From a bacterium (GTDB taxonomy: Bacteria > Bacillota > Sulfobacillia > UBA995): a DNA stretch of 64,000 nucleotides. Below the pieces are notes generated by a model, which was given only the letters and a program-made list of their open reading frames with translations, made no database searches and was not told the DNA's origin. Of this stretch, positions 55,164 to 63,132 are shown piece after piece (position 1 is the first letter of the stretch; each line of letters starts with the position of its first letter). The stretch spans positions 1-64,000 of the forward strand of contig JAVHLP010000010.1 of NCBI GenBank assembly GCA_031082145.1, in the 5' to 3' direction. The translations under genes were made by a program, and so were the position numbers.

Positions 55164-56219
55164 TTGGAACACCTGCAACCCTTGCGATTGGCCGAGGAGG
55201 GACTCGAACTCCTGGACCAGCGGCGGTTGCCGGGTCACGAGACATGGTTTTGCTGCCGGGATGAGGAGGAAGTGGCCCGGGCCATCGAGGATCTGGCGGT
55301 GCGGGGAGCGCCCGCCATCGGCATCGCCGCCGCCTACGGCTACTACTTGGGCTGCCGCCGGTTGGGCGCCACCGCCCGCGAAGCCGCTGCCCGCCATCCC
55401 ATCAAGGGGCGCCTGGCGGCCACGCGCCCAACCGCCCGGAATCTCTTCTGGGCGCTTGACCGCATGGAGCGGGTGGCCAGAGCCAACGCCACCCTCGACC
55501 CGGCGTCCTTCCTGGAACGGTTGCGAGTTGAGGCTGCCAGCATCCACCGCGAGGACATCGCGGCCAACCGGGCCATCGGCCGCTCAGGCCAGCCGCTGAT
55601 CCATGACGGGGCCCGGGTGCTGACCCACTGCAACGCCGGCGCCCTGGCCACCGGGGGCTACGGTACGGCGCTGGGAGTCCTGCGCGCGGCCCGCGAGGCG
55701 GGGAAGCGGGTGAACGTCATCGCCGGAGAGACCCGGCCTCTGCTCCAGGGGTCCCGGCTGACCGCCTGGGAACTGGGCCGGGAGGGCTTCCCGGTAACCG
55801 TGATCACCGACGGCATGGCCGCCTACTTCATGGGGCGAAGAGAGGTAGATGTGGTGCTGGTGGGGGCGGACCGCATCGCCGCCAACGGCGACACCGCCAA
55901 CAAGATCGGGACCTACGGGCTCGCCCTGCTGACGGCGATCCACGGTCTGCCCTTCTACGTCGCGGCCCCCATCTCCACCATCGATCTCTCGATGGCCGAC
56001 GGCAGTCAGATCGCCATCGAGCAGCGATCGGCGGGCGAGGTTGTTGAACTGGCCGGCGCCCGGCTGGCTCCGGAAGGCGCGGGAGCGGCCAACCCGGCCT
56101 TCGATGTGACCCCCCACCGCTACCTGACGGCTATCATCACCGAGAAGGGCGTGATCCGGCCCCCCTTCGCGGCCGGCCTCGCCCGGGTGGCCGGCCGGGA
56201 GGAGGAGATGTGCCCATGA
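55164..56219 (+). CDS. mtnA: Methylthioribose-1-phosphate isomerase
   Basis: Converts the product of MtnP to methylthioribulose-1-phosphate. 351 residues from a TTG. VRGAPAIGIAAAYGYYLG, ATRPTARNLFWALDRM, catalytic Cys in THCNAGALATGGYGTALG and catalytic Asp in VGADRIAANGDTANKIGTY. Typical eIF2B-like fold. Later salvage steps (mtnB-E) are not in the window. The stop overlaps the DUF72 start. Confidence 0.96.
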   Translation: MEHLQPLRLAEEGLELLDQRRLPGHETWFCCRDEEEVARAIEDLAVRGAPAIGIAAAYGYYLGCRRLGATAREAAARHPIKGRLAATRPTARNLFWALDRMERVARANATLDPASFLERLRVEAASIHREDIAANRAIGRSGQPLIHDGARVLTHCNAGALATGGYGTALGVLRAAREAGKRVNVIAGETRPLLQGSRLTAWELGREGFPVTVITDGMAAYFMGRREVDVVLVGADRIAANGDTANKIGTYGLALLTAIHGLPFYVAAPISTIDLSMADGSQIAIEQRSAGEVVELAGARLAPEGAGAANPAFDVTPHRYLTAIITEKGVIRPPFAAGLARVAGREEEMCP

Positions 56220-56950
56220 CGACATGGGTCGGACGGCCCCGGGTTGGCTCCGCGGGGTTCCCCCGCCCACGCCAGGAGTGCTACGACCTCCTCGCGATGG
56301 TTGAGGTCCAGCAGACTTTCTACCACCCCCTCCCCCTGCGAACGGCCCGGGCCCTGCGCCAGGAGGCTCCGCTGGCCTTCGACTTCATGCTGCGGGCCTG
56401 GTTGCTGATCACCCACGAGCCCACCCATCCGAGCTACCGGCGGTTGCGTTTTCCGATCCCGGATGACCGCAAGGAGTACTTCGGTGCTTTCCAGGACACC
56501 GACGAGGTCTGGGCGGCCTGGCAGAAGACCGACGAGGTGGCGCAAGCGCTCAGGGCCCGCGTGATCTTCTTCCAGACACCCCCCCGCTTCGAGCCGACTC
56601 CGGCCAACGTCGCGAGGGTGCGGAGCTTCTTTGGCCAGTTGGAGCGCCGTGACTACCTGCTGGCGTGGGATCCCCGCGGCAACTGGCCGGCCGAAACGCT
56701 GAAGCCACTATGCGACGAACTGGACCTGATCCACGCCGTCGACCCCTTCGTCTCGCGGTCGCTGCACGGCCGGCGCAAGTACTACCGCCTGACGGGGATG
56801 GGAGACTACCGCTACCAGTACACTGAACCCGAGCTCGACAAGCTGGCGGCGCTGCTCAGGAAGAATCCCGGCGCCTACTGCTTGTTCGCCAATCACTATA
56901 TGTTCGAAGATGCCAAACGCCTGCTCGAGCGACTGACGGCGACCGGCTGA
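56216..56950 (+). CDS. DUF72 family protein (TIM-barrel-like)
   Basis: 244 residues from the ATG at 56216 (ATGA overlap, GGAGGAG upstream). The DUF72 pattern: VGSAGFPRPRQECYDLLAMV followed by VEVQQTFYHPLPLRTARALR, FQTPPRFEPTPANVARVRSF, LAWDPRGNW, and the C-terminal YRLTGMGDYRYQYTEPELDKL with ANHYMFEDAKRL. The family has a barrel fold with unknown activity. Last gene of the mtn series. Confidence 0.85.
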   Translation: MTTWVGRPRVGSAGFPRPRQECYDLLAMVEVQQTFYHPLPLRTARALRQEAPLAFDFMLRAWLLITHEPTHPSYRRLRFPIPDDRKEYFGAFQDTDEVWAAWQKTDEVAQALRARVIFFQTPPRFEPTPANVARVRSFFGQLERRDYLLAWDPRGNWPAETLKPLCDELDLIHAVDPFVSRSLHGRRKYYRLTGMGDYRYQYTEPELDKLAALLRKNPGAYCLFANHYMFEDAKRLLERLTATG

Positions 56951-56988
56951 CCGCCTCGCCCGGCGACTCCAGCGCGGTGCCCACCAAA

Positions 56989-57017
56989 TTGACCGTCCTG
57001 AGCCGCGATGCTATACT
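56989..57017 (+). promoter_or_regulatory. Sigma-A promoter of the tRNA cluster
   Basis: TTGACC, 17 bases, TATACT, ending 12 bases before tRNA-Ser(TGA). A second TTGACC at 57147 precedes tRNA-Ser(GCT), but I see only a poor -10 for it. Confidence 0.7.
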
Positions 57018-57029
57018 CACGATGAGCGC

Positions 57030-57119
57030 GGAAGGGTGGCAGAGTGGTCGATCGCGGCGGTCTTGAAAACCGTTGAGGGTTCACGCCCTCCGTGGGTTCG
57101 AATCCCACCCCTTCCGCCA
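57030..57119 (+). tRNA. tRNA-Ser (anticodon TGA)
   Basis: Long variable arm (GAGGGTTCACGCCCTC), acceptor GGAAGGG / CCCTTCC, anticodon loop CTTGAAA, T arm GTGGG-TTCGAAT-CCCAC, encoded CCA. Reads UCA codons. Confidence 0.97.
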
Positions 57120-57183
57120 TCTCGTGGTCGCCGCCGCTTGCTTGTGTTGACCGGATCGGTATGCTATCATGATAGGACAGCGC

Positions 57184-57276
57184 GGAGGGATACCCAAGCG
57201 GCTGAAGGGGCGGGTTTGCTAAACCTGTAGTAGGGCGTAAGCTCTAGCGAGGGTTCAAATCCCTCTCCCTCCGCCA
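57184..57276 (+). tRNA. tRNA-Ser (anticodon GCT)
   Basis: Acceptor GGAGGGA / TCCCTCC, anticodon stem CGGGT/ACCTG with loop TTGCTAA, long variable arm with GGGC-GTAA-GCTC, T arm GAGGG-TTCAAAT-CCCTC, encoded CCA. Reads AGC and AGU codons. Confidence 0.97.
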
Positions 57277-57280
57277 TAAT

Positions 57281-57357
57281 GCGCCCGTAGCTCAGTGGAT
57301 TAGAGCGACTGACTACGGATCAGTAGGCCGGGGGTTCAAATCCTCCCGGGCGCACCA
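57281..57357 (+). tRNA. tRNA-Arg (anticodon ACG)
   Basis: Acceptor GCGCCCG / CGGGCGC, anticodon stem ACTGA/TCAGT with loop CTACGGA, encoded CCA. A34 of this tRNA is the substrate of TadA (gene at 60351), giving inosine to read CGU, CGC and CGA. Confidence 0.97.
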
Positions 57358-57381
57358 GCAAACCGGCAGTTGCACCGCAAA

Positions 57382-57405
57382 GAGGTCGCCCACCCGGGCG
57401 GCCTC
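57382..57405 (+). terminator. Terminator hairpin after the tRNA cluster
   Basis: GAGGTCGCCC, loop ACCC, GGGCGGCCTC: a 10-bp stem with one G-T pair, 24 bases after tRNA-Arg. Only a weak T-rich tail (TCGGTGT). The rest of the 57358-57515 gap shows nothing else. Confidence 0.6.
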
Positions 57406-57515
57406 TCGGTGTCCCAGCGGTCATCTTTGGGAGAGGATTCTTGGCAATGACGAAGAAGCTGCAGTCGATCGGCAGCCAAGTCCTCTTCGCCCGGAGCCGT
57501 TAGGAGTTGACCAAC

Positions 57516-58487
57516 GTGAAGCGCGGGCTATCTCGTATCCTCTTGCTATCGGCTTGTGTCGCTTTGGTGGTCTGTTCGTGCTCCGCTGGTGGCCCCGATC
57601 CGATGCCGACGGCCAGGGCATCAGCCGCATGCGCTGTGCTTGGAGGCAAGGTCTATGTTCTCGGAGGTGTCACTCTAAGCGAGTACCTGGACAGAGTAGA
57701 GGAGTTCGATCCGGCCACGGGCAAGTGGGCCAACAAGCCCCGAATGCCCCTCCCGCGTGGGGGGGCCCCGGCCGTGTCGGCAGATCGCATCTACGTCCTC
57801 GGTGGCCGACTTGACGACGATGTGCTCAATAGGGTGGACATCTACAGCCCTGTCGAAGACTCCTGGACCGAGGGCCCGCCAATGCCCGAGCGCGTATGGC
57901 AGTGCATGGCCGCAGTAGCCGGCAATAGGATCTACGTCTTCGGCGGCATTCAGGGGATCGGAGACCATCGACAGGCCGTCCGTCACGTACAGATCCTGGA
58001 TCTCGCCACGAACAGGTGGAGCCGGGGTCCCGATATGCCGTTCGCCATACAGGGCGCGGGAGTGGCGGTTCTGGACGGCAAGATCTACATCGTAGGAGGC
58101 AGAGAGGGGGCAGGAGTCGGTTCGGAACAGTCACTGGCAACTGCCAGGGTACTCGTCTTCGACCCCGCTACAGGCAAATGGAGCGAATGCCGGCCAATGG
58201 AGAGCGCCCGCACTGGTTTGCAGGCCGTAGCTGCGGGAAACCGGGTGATCGTCGCCGGCGGGGCGAAAAGCGGGGCCAGTACGGGTTCGATCGACTGCTA
58301 CGATCCAGCCGCTGACAGGTGGCAGGGCCTCCCCGGCGCCAAGTCAGGAGCCGCAACTCTGAGAACCCCGGTGACAGCCCACTGCGCCGCTGTCGTTGGG
58401 AACAAGATCTATGTCTTCGGTGGCTATGTCGGCCCCGGCAGTTCCGCCAAGGTAACGCGGCTCGTGCAGGAGGTGGAGATCCCCTAG
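57516..58487 (+). CDS. Kelch-repeat exported protein, probable lipoprotein
   Basis: 323 residues from the GTG at 57516 (TAGGAG nine bases upstream; a TTG at 57507 abuts that site). Signal peptide KRGLSRILLLSACVALVVCS with cysteines at its end, one of them a likely lipidation site. Six Kelch blades follow, each with a GG turn and conserved Tyr/Trp, e.g. KVYVLGGVTLSEYLDRVEEF, RIYVLGGRLDDDVLNRVDIY and KIYVFGGYVGPGSSAKV. A single beta-propeller domain with no enzyme module; likely binds a protein or sugar at the surface. AT content looks somewhat higher than that of its neighbours, a possible sign of transfer. Confidence 0.88.
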   Translation: MKRGLSRILLLSACVALVVCSCSAGGPDPMPTARASAACAVLGGKVYVLGGVTLSEYLDRVEEFDPATGKWANKPRMPLPRGGAPAVSADRIYVLGGRLDDDVLNRVDIYSPVEDSWTEGPPMPERVWQCMAAVAGNRIYVFGGIQGIGDHRQAVRHVQILDLATNRWSRGPDMPFAIQGAGVAVLDGKIYIVGGREGAGVGSEQSLATARVLVFDPATGKWSECRPMESARTGLQAVAAGNRVIVAGGAKSGASTGSIDCYDPAADRWQGLPGAKSGAATLRTPVTAHCAAVVGNKIYVFGGYVGPGSSAKVTRLVQEVEIP

Positions 58488-58562
58488 CAGCCTCCCGGCG
58501 GCGTGCCGCACACTCACCTCGGCCGGGGGTAGCGAATAATGGGGAGACCGGCGCCCTTTGGC

Positions 58563-58919
58563 TCAGTGCGGCACCAGGAACTCCCCGGCCAGGAACACGG
58601 CCACCATGAGCCCGGGTAGCAGCGACAGCCATACGAGCCAGGAGCGCTCGCGACGCCCCAGCGCGACCAGACCGCAGACTCCGCCGGCCAGCGCGCAAGC
58701 CAGCATGGCCGCGGCGTAGAAAGGCAGCAATACCTCCCACCAGGTCTTCAGGGCCTCCGACCACCCGGGTTGGAAGACCGTGATGTTGATGATGAACAAG
58801 ACCAGAAAAGCGGCCGCCAGCCCCACCGACCACCGTCCGGCCCTGGTCGCCGGCGGCGACAGAAACCTCTGCCCGCCAGCTGCCGAACCCGACTCCCCGA
58901 CCGCAGGTCTCTCCGCCAT
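58563..58919 (-). CDS. Small membrane protein of unknown function
   Basis: 118 residues with three membrane helices (VGLAAAFLVLFIINITVF; VLLPFYAAAMLACALAGGVCGLVAL; LVWLSLLPGLMVAVFLAGEFLV) after a soluble N-terminus. No family recognised. It is convergent with the Kelch gene and stands alone; the 194 bases upstream hold nothing I can name. Confidence 0.65.
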   Translation of the reverse strand: MAERPAVGESGSAAGGQRFLSPPATRAGRWSVGLAAAFLVLFIINITVFQPGWSEALKTWWEVLLPFYAAAMLACALAGGVCGLVALGRRERSWLVWLSLLPGLMVAVFLAGEFLVPH

Positions 58920-59113
58920 CCCTCTCCCCCCTCTTCGCCAAAACAGGACCCCTTTGCATCGGTGATCGCCGGCCGGCGACCATCCCGTGGAAGCGCGTGG
59001 TCCAGAGCCGAGCGGTGGGCGGCCGGCTCCTCGTCGGGCCGGTGTTCGACGTAACAGGGTGAAGTCCTCTCGGGGTAAACGGGGCGTCTCAACCGGGGTT
59101 GTACCCCGCCCAC

Positions 59114-59959
59114 TTAGTCTCCCGGAGGGCGGAGGAGAGACAGGAATACGTTGCGGCTCATTCCGGGGTACACGGCCCGCCGGGGGAGCGCCAAGGGATC
59201 GGAAGCCGCGGTGATCATCCCCTCCTCAGTCGTGAACAGGAGCTTGTGGCCTGCCTCTTGGACCAAGGCGACGACCTCGGGCGTGTACTCACCCCAGGGG
59301 AAGGCGAAGGCCAGTGCTTCCTCGCCGAGGCGGGCTCGGATGACCGTCCTGGATCGGAGGAGATCCTCGAGCACCCGGGCCGAGTATTCGGCTTCCGTCT
59401 CCACCCGGCCGTCGAGGAGGAGACGGCCCGTCAACGGATTCCCCGGCTCGCCTTCGTCCCCGACCGGCAGCAGACGGTGCAGCCCGTAGGTATGGGAGTG
59501 AACTTCGGCCACCCCCGCCGTCACCATGACCGCTAACTCGTCCCAGCTCATGTGGCCGCTGGCGGCGTGGTGAAACCATTCCAGCTCCTCGCCGGGCCGC
59601 CCGCCGGCGATGATGAACAGGGCGGCGCGGAGGCCGAGGCGCTGGAGAACAGGGAAGACGTTGACGTACACCGACCGGTAGCCATCATCAAAGGTGATCA
59701 ACACCGGATGGGGGGGAAGATCGCGGTCTCCCTTGAGGAAGCGTTCGACGTCGGCGACCTTCACCGCGGTAAACCCCGCCGCCAGCAGAGCCTCCATCTG
59801 CCAGGTGAACTCTTCGATGGATACGCTGGCCGGAGACCTTGACGTCTCGTCCACGCTGTGGTACATCAGGACGGGGATGTGATCGGGTCCGCCCCCGCCT
59901 GCCGGCGAACAGGCCGTCAGGCACAGAACGATCGCGACCAGAAGATGACGCAGCTTCAT
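59114..59959 (-). CDS. Polysaccharide deacetylase-family lipoprotein
   Basis: 281 residues from the ATG at 59959. Lipoprotein signal KLRHLLVAIVLCLTACSP with a good lipobox (LTAC). The NodB homology domain has IPVLMYHSV, the catalytic Asp pair in PVLITFDDGYRSVYVNVFP, the metal histidines in EVHSHTYGLH, and FAFPWGEYTPEVVALVQEAG. It would remove N-acetyl groups from a cell-surface polysaccharide such as peptidoglycan or poly-N-acetylglucosamine. The 299 bases upstream (to tRNA-Arg) contain no gene. Confidence 0.92.
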   Translation of the reverse strand: MKLRHLLVAIVLCLTACSPAGGGGPDHIPVLMYHSVDETSRSPASVSIEEFTWQMEALLAAGFTAVKVADVERFLKGDRDLPPHPVLITFDDGYRSVYVNVFPVLQRLGLRAALFIIAGGRPGEELEWFHHAASGHMSWDELAVMVTAGVAEVHSHTYGLHRLLPVGDEGEPGNPLTGRLLLDGRVETEAEYSARVLEDLLRSRTVIRARLGEEALAFAFPWGEYTPEVVALVQEAGHKLLFTTEEGMITAASDPLALPRRAVYPGMSRNVFLSLLRPPGD

Positions 59960-60258
59960 GCCCCTGTTGTTCGGGGGCCGGGCCGCCGGAACCTGCAGCT
60001 CGCGGGGCAGGGATGGCTCCAGCCAGGAACCGGGCGCTCGCCATTGTGAACCAGGCCGGAAGACACGGCCGGATCGAGCAGGCAACCGGCGGGTACTCGG
60101 GCATGAACGTCGCTCCGGCCCGGCGGGCCGGTGAAATGCGTCTTGCTTGGACGGCACTCGCAGGGTAGACTGTAGACAGGATCGCATCGTGAGTTCCGGT
60201 GATCAAACAGGAGCGAAGACGCCGGGGACGGGTCAAGCCCGGCCCCGGTTTGGGCTTG

Positions 60259-60334
60259 GCGCCCGTAGCTCAGAGGATAGAGCAGCGGTTTCCTAAACCG
60301 CGAGCCGCAGGTTCGATTCCTGCCGGGCGCACCA
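60259..60334 (+). tRNA. tRNA-Arg (anticodon CCT)
   Basis: Acceptor GCGCCCG / CGGGCGC, anticodon stem GCGGT/ACCGC with loop TTCCTAA, T arm GCAGG-TTCGATT-CCTGC, encoded CCA. Reads AGG codons. tadA starts 16 bases after its 3' end. Upstream only a weak promoter is seen (TTGCTT, 16 bases, TAGACT, ending at 60171). Confidence 0.97.
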
Positions 60335-60350
60335 GATCAGGGGAGGCTGC

Positions 60351-60830
60351 TTGCGGGATAACGGCCTTTACATGGCAGAAGCCCTGGAACAGGCTAGGCT
60401 TGCCGCCATCCGGGGCGAGGTGCCGGTTGGGGCAGTGGTGGTGTGGCGGGGTCAGGTCGTGGCCCGCGCTCACAATCGCCGGGAGGAGACGGCGGACGCC
60501 ACCGCCCACGCCGAGTTGCTGGCCATCCAGGGTGCGTGCCGGCGGCTCGGGAGCTGGCGCCTGAACGAGGCCATCCTGTACGTGACCCTGGAGCCCTGCC
60601 CGATGTGCGCGGGGGCCATGGTCCAGGCCAGACTGGCCGAGCTGGTCTACGGGGCCAGGGATCCCAAGGCAGGCGCGGCCGGATCCCTGGTTAACCTGGT
60701 GGAGGACGACCGTTTCAACCACCGGGTGAAGGTTACCGGCGGCGTGCGGGAGGAAGAGTGCGCAGCCGTCCTCCGCGATTTTTTCCGGGCGAGGAGGGGA
60801 AGTGTTCCGGAGGGGTGCGAGAGCGGTTGA
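60351..60830 (+). CDS. tadA: tRNA-specific adenosine deaminase TadA
   Basis: Deaminates A34 to inosine in tRNA-Arg(ACG), encoded 3 kb away. 159 residues from the TTG at 60351, with GGGGAGG upstream. Zinc site: HAELLAIQGA (HAE with catalytic Glu) and EPCPMCAGAM (PCxxC). The last 22 bases of the frame, including the stop, lie in the tRNA-Ser(CGA) gene, so the C-terminal residues EGCESG are encoded by tRNA sequence. RNase P cleavage of the tRNA would cut the end of the tadA message. Confidence 0.95.
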   Translation: MRDNGLYMAEALEQARLAAIRGEVPVGAVVVWRGQVVARAHNRREETADATAHAELLAIQGACRRLGSWRLNEAILYVTLEPCPMCAGAMVQARLAELVYGARDPKAGAAGSLVNLVEDDRFNHRVKVTGGVREEECAAVLRDFFRARRGSVPEGCESG

Positions 60831-60898
60831 ACCGGGCGGTCTCGAAAACCGTTGAGGGCGCAAGCCCTCCGTGGGTTCGAATCCCACCCCCTCCGCCA
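60809..60898 (+). tRNA. tRNA-Ser (anticodon CGA)
   Basis: Acceptor GGAGGGG / CCCCTCC, anticodon stem GCGGT/ACCGT with loop CTCGAAA, long variable arm GAGGGCGCAAGCCCTC, T arm GTGGG-TTCGAAT-CCCAC, encoded CCA. Reads UCG. Its first 22 bases overlap the 3' end of tadA. Confidence 0.96.
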
Positions 60899-60908
60899 GT
60901 TGTGCCAA

Positions 60909-61000
60909 GGAAGGGTGCTGGAGTGGCTGAACAGGCACGCCTGGAGAGCGTGTAGGCGGGGGAACCCGCCTCGTGGGTTCAAATCCCACCCCTTCCGCCA
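60909..61000 (+). tRNA. tRNA-Ser (anticodon GGA)
   Basis: Acceptor GGAAGGG / CCCTTCC, anticodon stem CACGC/GCGTG with loop CTGGAGA, long variable arm GGCGGGGGAACCCGCC, encoded CCA. Reads UCC and UCU. Ends five bases before the SRP RNA. Confidence 0.97.
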
Positions 61001-61005
61001 GTCTT

Positions 61006-61275
61006 GGCCGTGCTAGACGGGGAGGTAGCGGTGCCCTGTAACCCGCAACCCGCTATAGCGGGGTTGAACTCCTGCCCGAGGCCCCGGTCAACCGGGGACG
61101 GCGCGGCGTGGGCGGTGAAGAAGGCCGGATCCCGCGCGACGGGCGCCTGGGAACCCCGTCAGGCCCGGAAGGGAGCAGCGGTAACCAGGAGAGCCCGGGT
61201 GCCGCGGGGAAATCCGGGCGGAGCCGCCGGCGTCGCCAGCGCCCGGGGGGCCAGGTCGGAGGCAGGTGCACGGCC
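61006..61275 (+). ncRNA. ffs: Signal recognition particle RNA, long Bacillus type
   Basis: RNA core of SRP. About 270 bases, whose ends GGCCGTGC and GCACGGCC pair. It has the Alu-domain start CCGTGCTAGACGGGGAGGTA with GCGGTGCCCTGTAACCCGCA, and the S-domain Ffh-binding helix 8 loop GGCCCGGAAGGGAGCAGCGG. The long form with an Alu domain is typical of Bacillota. The dnaX start lies 61 bases downstream. Confidence 0.93.
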
Positions 61276-61335
61276 GCTCACAGATCGGCCGGGTCCGGTC
61301 GGCGGGCCCGGCCTCCCTTCCAGGGGGAAAGCCCA

Positions 61336-62823
61336 TTGACCTATCTGGCCCTGTACCGGCAGTGGCGGCCCCGGAGCTTCAGCGAGGTAGCGGGGCAAGC
61401 TCACATAACGCGCACACTGCAGAACGCCCTGAAGGCGGGTCGTATCAGCCATGCCTACCTCTTCACCGGTCCCCGGGGAACCGGCAAGACCACGGTCGCT
61501 CGCATTCTGGCCCGGGCGGTCAACTGCGAAACCGGACCCAGTCCGGAACCGTGCAACGAGTGCGCTCCCTGCCGGAGCAGCCTGGCCGGATCATCGCCGG
61601 ACGTGGTGGAGATCGATGCCGCCTCCCACCGGGGCATCGATGAGATGCGGGACCTGCGGGAGCGGGTGCGGTTTGCGCCGGCTGCCTCGCGTTACCGCGT
61701 ATACGTGGTGGACGAAGTCCACATGCTCACTCCCGAGGCTTTCAACGCGCTCCTGAAAACGCTTGAAGAGCCACCCTCGCACGCCATTTTCGTACTGGCC
61801 ACCACCGAGCCCCACAAGATCCCGCTGACGGTCATGTCCAGGTGCCAGCGCTTTGACTTCCGGCGGTTGGCGGAGAACGAGATCCGGGATGTCCTGACCA
61901 CGGTGGCGGCGGCCGAGGAGGCCGAGGTTCAGCCCGGGGCGGTGGCGGCCATCGCCCGCCGGGCCGAGGGTTCGCTGCGCGACGCTCTCGGAGTCCTCGA
62001 TCAATGCCTGGCCTACGCGGGCTCCCGGGTTGACGTGGAACAGGTTCACGAGGTGCTCGGTACCGTCCAGCAGGACATACTCGACCGGATGGCCGGTTGC
62101 CTCCGCCAGGGGACCATCGTGCCGTTGCTGGAGCTGTTGGACGAGGTGGTCGCCGCGGGGAAGGACATTCGCCAGCTCACCCGGGACCTGACCGAGCACC
62201 TCCGGGGACGCCTGGTGGCGGCCCTGGCGGGCTCCGGCGAGGGCTGGGCCCTCGGGGAACTGCTCAGCGCGCTGGAGGGTCTGGCCCAGGCCGAAGCGGA
62301 CATGCGATGGAGTCCCCAGCCTCGCCTGGTCCTCGAGATGGCCCTGTTCCGCCTGACCGGTTGCCGGGCGGCAACCGGCGGCAGCGTAGAGGCGGGAGAA
62401 CCCCTGGGTCCGCCGCAACCGGCGACTCCCGAGCCGGAAGCTACGGCAGCGCCCGGGCCGGCTGCCGCCACCCCGGCCGACCTGGACCGGTTATGGCCCC
62501 AGGTCTTGCGAGCGGTGGAGGCCAGGAGCGTTCCCCTCCGCAGCTTCCTGCAATCGGGACGCCCCGTGGGCTCGGCCGAAGGTACCGTGACGCTCGGTTT
62601 CCCGTTTTCCTCGGAGGTACAGATGAGGCGGATAGCCACCAGGGGCAAGAAGATCCTGACGGAGGCCTTGCGAGAGGTAACCGGGCAGGACTGGGACATC
62701 CGGTTCAACCTGGTGGAGGAGTCTCCTCCCCAGTGTGCCGGATCCGGTGGGACGTTGGAGAAGCAGGTAGTGGATCTCTTCGGCGGGGTCGTCGTGGAAG
62801 ACGAGGAGGCGGGACGGGGATGA
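61336..62823 (+). CDS. dnaX: DNA polymerase III subunits gamma/tau
   Basis: Clamp-loader ATPase. 495 residues from the TTG at 61336, where family homology starts (TYLALYRQWRPRSFSEVAGQ); the frame is open upstream through the SRP RNA. Walker A FTGPRGTGKTTVARILARA, zinc cysteines in NCETGPSPEPCNECAPC, Walker B VYVVDEVHMLTPEAFNALLK, and sensor ATTEPHKIPLTVMSRCQRFD. A Pro/Ala-rich linker (about residues 355-385) precedes the C-terminal domain. No obvious slippery site for gamma was noticed. Overlaps ybaB (ATGA). Confidence 0.96.
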   Translation: MTYLALYRQWRPRSFSEVAGQAHITRTLQNALKAGRISHAYLFTGPRGTGKTTVARILARAVNCETGPSPEPCNECAPCRSSLAGSSPDVVEIDAASHRGIDEMRDLRERVRFAPAASRYRVYVVDEVHMLTPEAFNALLKTLEEPPSHAIFVLATTEPHKIPLTVMSRCQRFDFRRLAENEIRDVLTTVAAAEEAEVQPGAVAAIARRAEGSLRDALGVLDQCLAYAGSRVDVEQVHEVLGTVQQDILDRMAGCLRQGTIVPLLELLDEVVAAGKDIRQLTRDLTEHLRGRLVAALAGSGEGWALGELLSALEGLAQAEADMRWSPQPRLVLEMALFRLTGCRAATGGSVEAGEPLGPPQPATPEPEATAAPGPAAATPADLDRLWPQVLRAVEARSVPLRSFLQSGRPVGSAEGTVTLGFPFSSEVQMRRIATRGKKILTEALREVTGQDWDIRFNLVEESPPQCAGSGGTLEKQVVDLFGGVVVEDEEAGRG

Positions 62824-63128
62824 AGGGAGCCGGTGATCTGCTGAGGAACCTGCAGCGGGCCCAGGCGGAGCTGAACCGGGTGCTTGAGGAAATGGCCGAA
62901 CGGCGCGTCGAGGCCACGGCCGGTGGCGGCATGGTACGGGCGGTCGCCACCGGGCGCCGGGAGCTCGTCGAGGTGATCATTGACCCTCAGGTGGTAGACC
63001 CGGCGGACGTGGACATCCTGCAGGACCTGATAAGGGCGGCCGTTAACGAGGCTCTCCGAAAGGCCGAAGCTATGCTGGCCGAGGAGATGACCAGGGTGAC
63101 CGGGGCGAGCCTCCCCGGCCTCTCCTGA
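62820..63128 (+). CDS. ybaB: YbaB/EbfC nucleoid-associated protein
   Basis: Small DNA-binding dimer of 102 residues. NLQRAQAELNRVLEEMAERR, VEATAGGGMVRAVATGRREL, then VEVIIDPQVVDPADVDILQD and LIRAAVNEALRKAEAMLAEE give the complete family pattern. Its ATG overlaps the dnaX stop and recR begins four bases after its stop, the usual dnaX-ybaB-recR order. Confidence 0.95.
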   Translation: MKGAGDLLRNLQRAQAELNRVLEEMAERRVEATAGGGMVRAVATGRRELVEVIIDPQVVDPADVDILQDLIRAAVNEALRKAEAMLAEEMTRVTGASLPGLS

Positions 63129-63132
63129 GCCG

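Noticed and set aside
54054-55547. 497-codon minus-strand frame over rtcB, mtnP and mtnA
   Set aside because: Antisense to recognised genes; composition as expected for a shadow.
61108-61335. Upstream extension of the dnaX frame
   Set aside because: It falls within the SRP RNA and its spacer; DnaX homology starts at 61336.
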